Notes under the pieces: generated by a model
Seen by the model: the letters and a program-made list of their open reading frames with translations, nothing else
The model's database searches: none
What the model was told of the DNA's origin: nothing
Shown: positions 1 through 10,700 of the stretch, one piece after another
Layout: each line of letters starts with the position of its first letter
How positions within the stretch are numbered: position 1 is the stretch's first letter
Source: Tillus elongatus
Taxonomy: Eukaryota; Arthropoda; Insecta; Coleoptera; Cleridae
Assembly: GCA_964006375.1 (NCBI GenBank)
Contig: OZ023270.1
Location: 56,768,036-56,832,035 of the forward strand
DNA length: 64,000 bases
Reading direction: 5' to 3'
Translations under genes and position numbers: made by a program

Positions 1-189
1 AACGCAGAATGTGTCAACTTCCGGTCTAACTGGAAGTGGCAGAACTGTCAAAATATTAAATAGATCGCATTCTGTTTGTTACATCTGCAAAGTTTCAGAA
101 AAAAAACGTTGGGTGGTTCCTGAAATATGTATCGTGTAAGTTCCCGGCTGGACACGCTGTAAGTCCGGCTAAGCTGTTTTTTTCACATT

Positions 190-330
190 CTTTGTTTCTT
201 CTTCCCCGCCCATCACCCCTATTCACTCCTGGTTCTGTAATTTTTTTGGGGGTTTGCAAGAAATTTTTCTTGTGGTTTATGCATCGGATGTGGGTTCTAA
301 GCATGTTTCTAAAAAAAAAATCTATAAGCC
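190..330. repeat. Dispersed repeat, related to the 30.3-31.7 kb array
   Basis: The stretch with 'cacccctattcactcctgg', a G-rich run, 'agaaatttttcttg' and 'gggtt..tgcat' reappears at about 30625-30730, 30905-31010 and 31380-31480. It is therefore a single degenerate copy of that repeat family. The short reading frames crossing it on both strands look fortuitous: no known domain is visible and the DNA is repeated in non-coding context elsewhere. Confidence 0.6.
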
Positions 331-1060
331 CTCTGAGCTCATCTGAAAATCTACCAAGTATTATTTATATATTTATAATTTACTTATTGGGCTAGGAAAA
401 TTTACTATTATTTTAAAATTGAATATAAAACGTCTGAGCTTTTTGCTAAAAAATTGATTGTAAAAATTATAAACCTACTATTTTATATGTGTAAAAATAC
501 ATACCTACCTAAGTATTATAAATTTAAGTAATTTACTAATTGTGATTAGTTGCATGTTAATAATTGAGCAATATTCAGTAAAATATGTAAACAATTATAA
601 AAATTAAAAACCTAGGTTGTGGTTTAGAAGAAAAACATTCTGTCCAATTTGAGCCATTATGAATTTATAATTTCATAAACAATAATTATTTTTTTTAATC
701 CTTTTCGAGGTAAACCAATTAATTGAATCCATTAATTTGAAATAGATTAATATCGTAAAATTTCAATACTTTCTGACAGACCACATTCTATCGAGAGTCA
801 GAAAATTCAGTGTGCTGATTGCTAACTTCAAGGAATCCGCTTAATTTTTGAATGGAAAACATTTTGATTCTCTATCATGCTTTTATTCAGACACACTTGA
901 GTTATAAGATGGTTGGTGGCTGTCACAGTAGAATTGTACATCAAAATTCTGGAAACAATACAAAAATGGATAATTAAGATAATATATTTGGAGAAAACTA
1001 TACATAGGTTAGATTCTCCATTGTGGCTCATGTACAGTTGCTCAGATTTCACCCATCAAA
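331..1060. other. AT-rich non-coding DNA, nothing recognised
   Basis: I see no coding domain, RNA gene or clear repeat here. Upstream exon(s) of BOP1 encoding its acidic N-terminus could lie here or outside the window, but no segment could be matched to them. Confidence 0.4.
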
Positions 1061-1062
1061 TC

Positions 1063-1350
1063 CCGCTCCCAGCAGCCTGAGTGGAGTCACTTGCCTGTTT
1101 CGAGGCTCGCAGAGAGATAACCTCTCTCTGAGGTCGCCTGGACCCAACATAAGTCAGTGCTTGACTTGAGGCTGTATCATGGAGTCCCGCTCTTAAGCAG
1201 CATCCAAGCGGAGTTGATTGCATGTTTCGAAGCTCACAGACGAGGCCTCAACCTCCAGTTGTAATGCACCCCTAGAGATCTTAGCTCTCTCCTCTGGGTT
1301 CGTCTAGACCCAAGACGCACCAGTGCTAGACTCAAGGTTTATAGGCCAGT
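1063..1350. repeat. Diverged two-unit tandem duplication, GC-richer island
   Basis: Two units both start with 'cccgctc', continue with 'aagcagc/cagcagc', 'gcatgtttcgaagctcacag' or 'gcctgtttcgaggctcgcag', then 'cctctctctgaggtcgcctggaccc' versus 'ctctcctctgggttcgtctagaccc', and 'cagtgcttgact' versus 'cagtgctagact'. Unit 1 is about 1063-1184 and unit 2 about 1185-1350. The GC content is well above the flanks. It may be the tail of an unrecognised retroelement; no reading frame supports a protein. Confidence 0.5.
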
Positions 1351-1389
1351 GATGTTGTGCCGTCATACCTACAGGGGCCCAAGGATATT

Positions 1390-1940
1390 TAATTTTTACC
1401 AGTTGAAATTAGAGATATTAAATGTAGCAAACATAAATTTGTTAAACTGGTTAAAACTGTATAGGGTCATTGGTTGGTTGTGCTATTTTTGACGATGCTT
1501 CTGTGCATCAGTATTTTGAGTAGTCATTTTGATGTTTTTCTTGTCTAAATCAACTGACGTAACTCTTTGAGTTTCTTGTTGGTGAACAGTATTATGTCTT
1601 GAGTTCCTAAACATGTTATTTCTTTATTGGAGACAAATTCTCCCAATTAGACTTGTTTATATGTAAATATGTCATCTGAATGTCAAGCTATGCCTTGTGG
1701 GACTATATAAGGATCTGTTTATTCATCTTAAATATTTTGTGAGTATATGTATTTCTTTTGGTGAATAAACTGTTTGATTTTAATATTATTATTGTTATTG
1801 TAATATAGCAGAAAGTAAAAAAAAGAGATATGCTGACTGTAGAATTTTCTGTCATCACACTCAATGACCAGAGTGTAAAGGCCATTAAGTGTTTTAATTT
1901 TAGCTTAATTTTTATTGAACAAAAACTTAAATTATTCTTG
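1390..1940. other. AT-rich intronic or intergenic DNA, nothing recognised
   Basis: No domain, RNA gene or repeat could be supported. Short reading frames on both strands have low-complexity composition. Confidence 0.4.
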
Positions 1941-1942
1941 TC

Positions 1943-2232
1943 AAGAAGGATACCATTTGCCAGCAATGTGGTGAGACTGAAGAAACATCTTACCACTACC
2001 TGTGTGAATGCGAGGCTTTTCGAGTCTTCGAACGGAATTCTTCGGTTCGAGGATTCTGCAGAGGAGCCAGGTAAGTTCCGTCCAATGGAAGACCGTGATG
2101 GCCTTTATTTCGAGTTCGTGGAGGTTTGGTGACGGAACGGAGGAAGAGTAGGGCATGGTTGCTGGGGTCGGCAAAAAGGGCCCATTGTGGTCTACTTGCC
2201 TGGCGTTAGCTACTACTACTAATAATTATGCA
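1943..2232 (+). mobile_element. 5'-truncated non-LTR retrotransposon tail (RNase H LINE, I/R1 type)
   Basis: Reading + strand from about 1943 gives the C-terminal zinc-knuckle end of a LINE ORF2: Cys-X2-Cys (CQQC), a short acidic spacer, His and Cys (HYLCEC). This has the same layout as the CRLCGEGEESAQHILCEC end of the large LINE at 35.6-40.8 kb, but the sequence is clearly a different family. An in-frame stop follows the motif, and the 3' end is a run of TAC/TAA triplets (about 2211-2225) as many LINE tails have. The element ends only about 25 bp before the BOP1 splice acceptor. Confidence 0.65.
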
Positions 2233-2257
2233 ATGTAATTATCTTTATCTTTTTTAG

Positions 2258-2589
2258 AAATATCTAGACCTATTAAAGTTAGGGATGAATATGCAGACCA
2301 TGATACATCTGATGAAGAAGATATTCGAAACACAATTGGCAATATACCAAAGAATTGGTATGATGAATATAAACACTTTGGCTATGATTGGGATGGTAAA
2401 CAGATAATTAAACCTGAAACTGGGGATCATTTAGATGAGTTCTTGAAAAGAATGGAAGATCCAGACTTTTGGCGAACTGTTAAAGATCCCCAAACAGGTC
2501 AAGATGTCATATTGAGTGAAGAAGATATAGCATTAATACGGAGAATAAAGGCACAAAACATACCAGATGTTACATTTGATGAGTATGCT
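2258..2589 (+). CDS. BOP1: BOP1 ribosome biogenesis protein, internal exon (BOP1 N-terminal domain)
   Basis: This exon encodes about 110 residues of the conserved BOP1NT domain, with recognisable blocks DEYADHDTSDEEDIRNT, IPKNWYDEYKHFGYDWDG and FWRTVKDPQTG. BOP1 (Erb1 in yeast) is a nucleolar scaffold of the PeBoW complex with PES1 and WDR12 and is needed for 27S/32S pre-rRNA processing and 60S subunit assembly; that role is family knowledge. The acceptor is a T-rich tract ending TTTTTTAG at 2257 and the donor is GCT|GTAAGT at 2590. The exon starts two bases into a codon and ends on a codon boundary, which agrees with the phase-0 start of the next exon. The acidic N-terminus upstream was not found in the window. 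Confidence 0.95.
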
Positions 2590-2764
2590 GTAAGTATTTT
2601 GTTACGATGGCTTTTGAAATAAATGTCCATTAGCAGAAACTATTGCTTTAGTTGGACCTTGCATAAATTTTAAAATAAACTACCAGCAGTTATAACCTTG
2701 ATTTCATAACTAGGTAGTGCTGAACAAAAATAACAAAACGCTTGATAGAACCTCACAGGAAATA

Positions 2765-4133
<1,369 letters not shown>

Positions 4134-4135
4134 GT

Positions 4136-5740
4136 ATGTTTTCTATAATTATCTATTGAAAGAAAATAGTTGTACCTTCAGATTGTGTCCGGTTATACCG
4201 GAAGTGAACACCAACTTCCTTATCTTAAATAGAATACCCTATATATTATTATATTTTACAGATTCCTTGTTAAATTTTAATATGACTATGTTTTTTTTCT
4301 CCCTCAGGGCTCGTATGTGTCTTTGCCGCCCCGATAGCACTGCAGCCTTTGGCTTATTTTGCATGCCCGTTGTCTTTTCTACTCCACCCATTCCAAAATC
4401 ACTGTGCCTTGAACTAGTCTGCACAGCAATTGGTAGGGTGAAGTTTTATATTGCTCTGTCTCCGCTCTAGACTGACCGTAGATAGGTTATCTTTTGCGGC
4501 CCAGAGCTTTACACTCGCACAAGATGTGCTGTGCTGATTCCTCCCCCTCGCCGCAGAGTCTGCATGCGAGGTCCCCCTCGAACCGCCTTATTTTATACAG
4601 GTGTTTCTTAACGGCCATGTGTCCCGACAAGAGACCTGTTATGTTTCTGAGTTGTCCTCTGTTAAGATTTAGCAGCTCCAAAGCTCTCTTTGAACTGGGT
4701 TTGTCAATTACTGACTTCCCATGTCTGAGCTCTGGACAGTCTACCCAGTACACCTTGTGTTTGTTTCTGACCCAGGACTTAATGGCTCCCCTGGCAGTGC
4801 TCTTTGTCACGCCTAGAACCGGTTCTGGTCCCATAAATGATTCTGTTGACCCTTTCTTCGTGAGACTGTCAGCTTCTTCATTGCCTTTAAACCCCGAGTG
4901 ACCTGGCACCAAGATGAGGGTGACCTCATTCTGTCCAGCCAGGTTGCTCGTCTCGTCTCGGCACTCACTTACCAGCCTGGAGTTTACTATGACTTACGAA
5001 TAAACACCTGCCTCCGTCCCACGCTCCCCGCTGTATCCGTCAGTGAACCAGACGGGCGTGTCCCGTGGTAAGCCCGGCATCTCCCCCTGCCATGCCTCGC
5101 GGTCGGGGATTTCCACTGTAAAATTGTTTCACCTGCAGATGCGCGGGCAGATCCAGCTACACCTCCATGGCGGCTGTTGGGGTTGAAGTCATGGCCCCTG
5201 TGATGCCTAGGCAAGCCATCTTTTGGATCTTGCCTAGTTTTTGTTTGGCACTGGATTGTGTCACCTTAGGCCAACAGACCAGTGCCATGTATGTTAACGA
5301 TGGTCTGACCACCCTTGTGTACAGCCAGTGGGCCATACTAATGACTTTATGTACCATAGGTGGTACTTATCTCTAATAGTTTCCAAAATATGGTGACTTG
5401 AAGATAAAAATTAACATCTGAAGGGGTATAAGAAAACTGTTATCGTTAACTGAATTTTATCTCTTCAGCTACAATTTTCTTGTATCCTAATGCTGAAGAA
5501 TTGCTTGATCTGAAGCAGTTGACAGTCCCCGAGAAAATTATACAGGTATTCCTAAAACATTATTATTCTATAGAAACTTCAAACAACTGTAACTTGACTT
5601 AAAAGAAACATATATTATTGAATATTTGAATTCTGAGTTTAATTCTTGACAAAAGTATTTTATATTTTATATTATTTTTGGGTCTGAACCAAAATATTTC
5701 GTTATTCTGTTAATTTGAGTCGTTCTTTCAGATCTGACCC
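4136..5740 (+). repeat. Dispersed repeat, left arm of a long inverted pair (interrupted by a LINE)
   Basis: Segments 4136-4290 and 5347-5740 together match the reverse complement of 16540-17105. Shared landmarks are 'aggtatgttttctataatta', 'aacaccaacttccttat', 'accatag.tggtacttatct', 'aaaaattaacatctgaa' and 'gcagttgacagt'. The 4291-5346 gap is a LINE fragment absent from the other arm. The part at 5469-5546 looks superficially like an exon, but it is repeated, with disrupted frames, in the second arm. Confidence 0.8.
4291..5346 (-). mobile_element. 5'-truncated RNase H LINE, copy A of the 35.6-40.8 kb family
   Basis: On the minus strand this carries the end of the RT/thumb region (MAHWLYTRVVRPSLTY), the RNase H region with PGHSGFKGNEEADSL, and the C-terminal CRLCGEGEESAQHILCEC zinc motif. 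It ends in the family's 3' UTR and a poly-A (plus-strand T run at 4291-4298). Compared with the full-length copy it lacks the first part of RNase H (a deletion of about 175 bp near 5150) and has several frameshifts, so it is a pseudogene. It interrupts a dispersed repeat, and the interruption point is defined by comparison with the uninterrupted copy near 16900. Confidence 0.85.
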
Positions 5741-6640
5741 CTTTTTCATTTTCTAAAATAAATCGACGGGGAAACATGCCTCTACCCTGGAAAAAAATAC
5801 TTTTACTTGAATAGTTTTTGTCAAAGATAAATGAAAAATATCCCGAAAAGTACATAATTGGAAAATAAAACAGCCTTTTCTGGTTTTATGTGTCCAAAGC
5901 TGTCAAATTATTGCCCTTAATAAGATAGCCATGGAACGTTTACATCAACTTGTCAGTTTCGATGGATTCTAACTCTAATGAAAGAATAACTTATTTCGTA
6001 AACAGTTGACATTTGTACATTCTATTTTTTATTTTTCTTGATTAAAGTTTTGACTTTGAGAACTGTCAATCTTCAAAGTGAACAGGGATGCATCTGACCT
6101 TGCTTTTCACAATGGCAAAACCTGTCGTAAGAATGTTAATCTAACAGCTCTTTGACTTTTTCCTTTTATCTCCCTATACACTTGCTGTTTACTAAAAATA
6201 TATATTAAAATTCAAACTTACATAGATATCCACTCACACACATACGCGAGTGCATATACACTCATGTATACGCACTCACGTCAACAGGATTTATACGTCC
6301 AGTACTTAACACTAGGTGCAGGATACAAAAAGCACATTATTTCTTCATGTGCACATACACACATACATATGCATGCACACATCTAAGCTACAAGTTGCTG
6401 CAGGAGAAACACTGGGACCCTTTTCACACCAATGGAGCCTGTCATGGTGACTTATTAACATACTGGGGAGGCTGCGGTCAAAATAGGTTAACACAAGGAA
6501 AGACACAAAGGAACTTACTTTTATCTCTCCGACTATACATTAATCTGCTAAGTTTATTTAGTATCCCTTAAGACTATATAGTATATTGCCACTAGTATAA
6601 TATTTATTGGAACAGTCTAATTTTCAGAATATCATTTATT
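5741..6640. other. Intron 1 of BOP1, AT-rich, no gene recognised
   Basis: Contains a CA/AC-rich low-complexity patch at about 6229-6380 ('cactcacacacatacgc', 'cacatacacacatacatatg'). Nothing else could be supported. Confidence 0.4.
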
Positions 6641-6945
6641 TACTAAGAGCTTTATAAACCTAGCTAGTCTTTAACAAAACACATGAAAGCTACCATGACA
6701 CTTTTATTACAAACAGCTTCATACATAAGTGATGTCACATCAAGTGGAAAGGAAACATTGTATTTTATCAAATTACAAAATAATATTTTTCTTTGTTCAT
6801 GACGCATAATATAGGAAAAAATCAAATGATTTAAATCAGCTGGGCTGGTATTGTCGCATGAGCAAAATGGATTGTCTTCAACTTTTATTTTATACAAATG
6901 AGACTTAAAAGCACCATGGTCTATGATAGTGTACATTCTAAATTG
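6640..6945 (-). mobile_element. LINE ORF2 C-terminal remnant
   Basis: The minus-strand frame from 6936 contains HGAFKSHLYKI, CSCDN and DLNHLIFSYI. This is the arrangement of the C-terminal cysteine/histidine motif of RNase H or jockey-type LINE polyproteins in insects. The final Cys of the motif reads Tyr. Only about 90 residues are present and the 5' part is missing. The assignment rests on this short motif alone. Confidence 0.45.
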
Positions 6946-7165
6946 TGTTTTTACAAGTACAAGCTAAGGCTTGTTTGTGCAGCACATTGTATATTGTTAT
7001 GACAAATATATTACTATGACTATCATTATGACTGCCATTATGAATCAAAACACAGTGATAAAATTGACATGTCTTTAATTATTAGCCATAACAAATACCT
7101 GGCCAACCAATTGTGTAATAATAAACAGATGACTAACAGTAAACTAAACATTGAACAATAATATA

Positions 7166-7590
7166 TGTAAATACCACGTGTATTTATTTTATAATGAATA
7201 ACAAAAAAAAACAGAACAAATAGGGCACTGACAATAAGCAAAGTTACCTACCTTTATTCTCCAATAATGCAGGAACATAAGCTTCGTTTTTCTGTATTCA
7301 CACACAACACCTCTAGGGACCTCGTGTCTCCCAAAAAGGACTTACAAACAAAATGGATATTTAGAGACCTCGTGTCTCTTCAAGGGGTTGAAAACAATTC
7401 GCTTTCTCGAGACCTCTTGCCTCTTCAAGGACTCAAAAACAAGTGGCAGAGGGATGCAAGCTTCTCTCCCTTCTCTCATTCTTCTTCCCCCTCTCTGGTC
7501 TTCTGGCGGAAACCATTAGTAACACTTACTCTATGTCAGTGTAGCGCGCGACATTTGAATTTAAAAGTGACAGAACAACGAGCATGAACA
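7166..7590 (-). repeat. BEL/Pao 3' LTR
   Basis: 425 bp, downstream LTR relative to the minus-strand element. It contains two copies of the words 'gacctcgtgtctc' and 'gacctcttgcctcttcaagg', and a CTTCTCTCC-rich patch. The open + strand frame here is also in the other LTR and has no recognisable domain. Confidence 0.95.
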
Positions 7591-7741
7591 TTCCGCCCAC
7601 CAAAATAAGGATTTATTTTCACAATTATATTGTTTCTCAAATAAACAAACAAAACAAAAATTTACAATAAGCACAAAAAACAAAAAACTGAAGCTATTGG
7701 ATTTATAATTAACTGTACAAAAAAATTTCAAGGCAGACGTA

Positions 7742-10700
7742 TTACTGCGATGGCAACAGACATAACTTCGTCAGAGGCCTATCAAAAGTGCCACTACTAG
7801 TGCGAACTTGAGCTACCCGAGCTATACCATCACGGCCTGGGTATAGTTGCATAATGCGTCCGAGCTTCCAAACAAGAGGTGACGAAGTCTCATCTTTAAT
7901 CACAACTAAAGCTCCGATCGGGGGGGACGTTTGCACAGTATCCCACTTACCACGCTGCTGCAGTGTATGCAGGTATTCGTTCTTCCAGCGGCGCCAAAAG
8001 TCCTGGTGGATCCTTTGCACCAGCTGCCAGCGTGACAAGCGATTCATACTTAACAAAGTCAAATCAGCATCAGGAGGAGCACCTAACGGTTCCATTGTAA
8101 GAAAATGTCCTGGGGATAGGGCTAACAGATCATTTGGATCAGTACTCGCACTACACAATGGTCGAGAATTCAAAACTGATTCCACTTGAGCAAGCAACGT
8201 GGACATTTCCTCAAAGGTCAGAATCTGCAAACCGATCACCCTTCGCAAATGAGTCTTGACTGAGCGCACTCCTGCCTCCCACAGACCTCCAAAATGCGGA
8301 GCTGATGGGGGGTTGAAATGCCACTTAATGGTACAAGCATCTGCTGCCCCCTTTGCATAGTTTAAGAGCTGCTTATTTGAGCCGACGAAGTTGGTACCTC
8401 TATCGCTATACAAATTGTCACATCTTCCTCTGCGAGCCACAAACCTCCGAAGAGCTGCCAAGAAGGCTTCAGCTGAAAGATCAGACACTACTTCCAAATG
8501 GAGGGCCTTCGTTGCCATGCACACAAACAAACAAATATATGCTTTCACCTTTCGGACACCTCGATATCTGCCCTGTGTCACAAAAACTGGACCTGCAAAA
8601 TCAACTCCGCTGTGTGAAAACGGCTTCAACTGAGAAACCCTGGCAACTGGCAAATCAGACATCATCGGTGCCATGGGAGTAGGATTCACTCGAAAGCAAC
8701 GATAGCACCTTGACAAAACATGATGAATAGCTCTCCGAGGGGACAAAATCCAAAACTGTTGCGAAAGCAAATGAAGCAATGTGCGAGGACCAGGATGAAG
8801 ATTGACATGGTGTGTGTGTGCAATGATTAACTCGGTGAGACGATGTGAGCGGGGCAACAATATAGGGTGTTTCACTTCAACTGGAACATCAGCTTGACGA
8901 AGGCGACCGCCCACCCTGAGGATACCCTCTGTATCCAGAAAGGGGGCTAACTTATTTATTGCCCTCGCACACCTCTCACCTTTAACCAAGGATGCTATTT
9001 CCCTTTGAAATACTTCACCTTGAGCACATTTGATAAGCATATGAAGCGCCTCCTGTAATTCGGTGGCTGTCAGAGATGCAGTAGTTCGGTCAGATGGAGA
9101 CACCCTACAATTTCGCACAAACCGCTGACAATATACAACAACACCCTGAATTTTCCGTAGATGCGAAAAGCGATTCAAAAGTTTACTGAGCCACTCCTCA
9201 TTTGCCAAAGTAACTAGTACGGGGAGAGTTCGTTGCTCCGCCAGGCACTGTTCTGGCGGCTCAAAACGCAACGACTTGGGCCAATTTTCTCTTGCCAATT
9301 TTAGCCAGGCGGGTCCCGCCCACCATAGTGGATGCTCACAAAACCCAGAAGGTAACATGCCTCTCGATGCACAATCAGCTGGGTTTTCTTGTCCACTTAC
9401 GTGATGCCATGACTCTGGAGGAATCTTCTCTTGTATGCTTGCTACTCGATTCCCAATAAAGGTCTTCCACCTATTGGAAGATGATTTTATCCAGGCCAGT
9501 GCCACCATAGAGTCTGACCAAGCATACATAGAGTTAAACTCAAAACGACCTTCATACACCCGACACACAAATTCCAGAAGCTTTGCCAACAATAAACACC
9601 CACACAATTCGAGACGTGGAATCGATATTCTTTTTAAAGGTGATACCTTGGACTTGGCACACAGAAAATTGATCCAAACTTGACCCTCCTCTGATACTTG
9701 TCTCAAGTAAACAACTGCAGCATACCCTCGCTCCGATGCATCACAGAACCCATGGAGTTCTGTACTGATGATATTATCGTGTTTTACGCCTCTGGGAATT
9801 GATAAACCTGCTAGCGCACTGAGTTGTGATTTATACTGAGACCACTGACCAACAATATCCTTTGAGGGCTTATCATCCCATCCCACTTTTTGCTCCCACA
9901 AGCACTGCATAAGATATTTTGCCAACAGGGTAACAGGAGACAAAAAACCCAGGGGGTCATAAATTCTTGCCAATTCCGAAAGAAGATTTCGTTTTGTGCA
10001 CGGACGATCAATAGGTTCAACATTAAAAGAGAATGTATCACCTATGGGACACCACTGCAATCCTAAAATTTTCAACACTGATGGATCATTTAAATCTAAC
10101 GATCGAGGTTGCTGACTATCAGCTGATACTGTGGACAACAGTTTCGAATTATTGCTGGCCCACTTCTTCAATTCAAAACCCCCCTTAGCAAACAACCCAA
10201 TCAATTGCCGTTGCAACTCAAAAGTCTCTGACAATGAGTCGACTCCACTGACTACATCATCCACATAGAGATCGGACCGAACTAGCTTTGCTGCCAATGG
10301 AAAAGATGATTCCTCATCATCACAAAGCTGCATCATTGTTCGGATTGCCATGTGTGGGCTTGAGGAGACCCCATATGTGACAGTATTAAGGCGATATTTC
10401 TGTACAGGTTCCCCCTTTGAGAACCTCCAGAGAATTCTTTGATAATCCCTATGATTATCTACAACCAAAATTTGTCGATACATTTGCCGAATGTCAGCAG
10501 TAAATGCAATTTTGTTTGAGCGAAATTTCAACAACACAGTGGCAATATCTGTCTGCAACTTCGCTCCCACTAACAACGTATCGTTCAGAGATACACCATT
10601 CGTACTTTTGGAACTAGCATCAAATACCACCCGCAGTTTGGTCGAAAGGCTGTGAGGACGCAACACACCATGATGGGGAATATAGTATGCATCAGATGGT

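Noticed and set aside
5469..5546. Exon-like segment (CTCTTCAG acceptor, open frame, CAG|GT donor) in BOP1 intron 1
   Set aside because: The phase does not fit the flanking BOP1 exons, which join directly (…FDEYA then PWIEW…). The same sequence occurs inverted near 16780-16860 with disrupted frames, so it is a dispersed repeat.
7267..7587. 106-codon plus-strand frame, repeated at 13237-13629
   Set aside because: It lies in the BEL/Pao LTRs, antisense to the element. Both copies are the same because the LTRs are the same, and there is no domain.
8353..8682. Plus-strand frames opposite the BEL/Pao polyprotein
   Set aside because: Shadows of the intact minus-strand gene.
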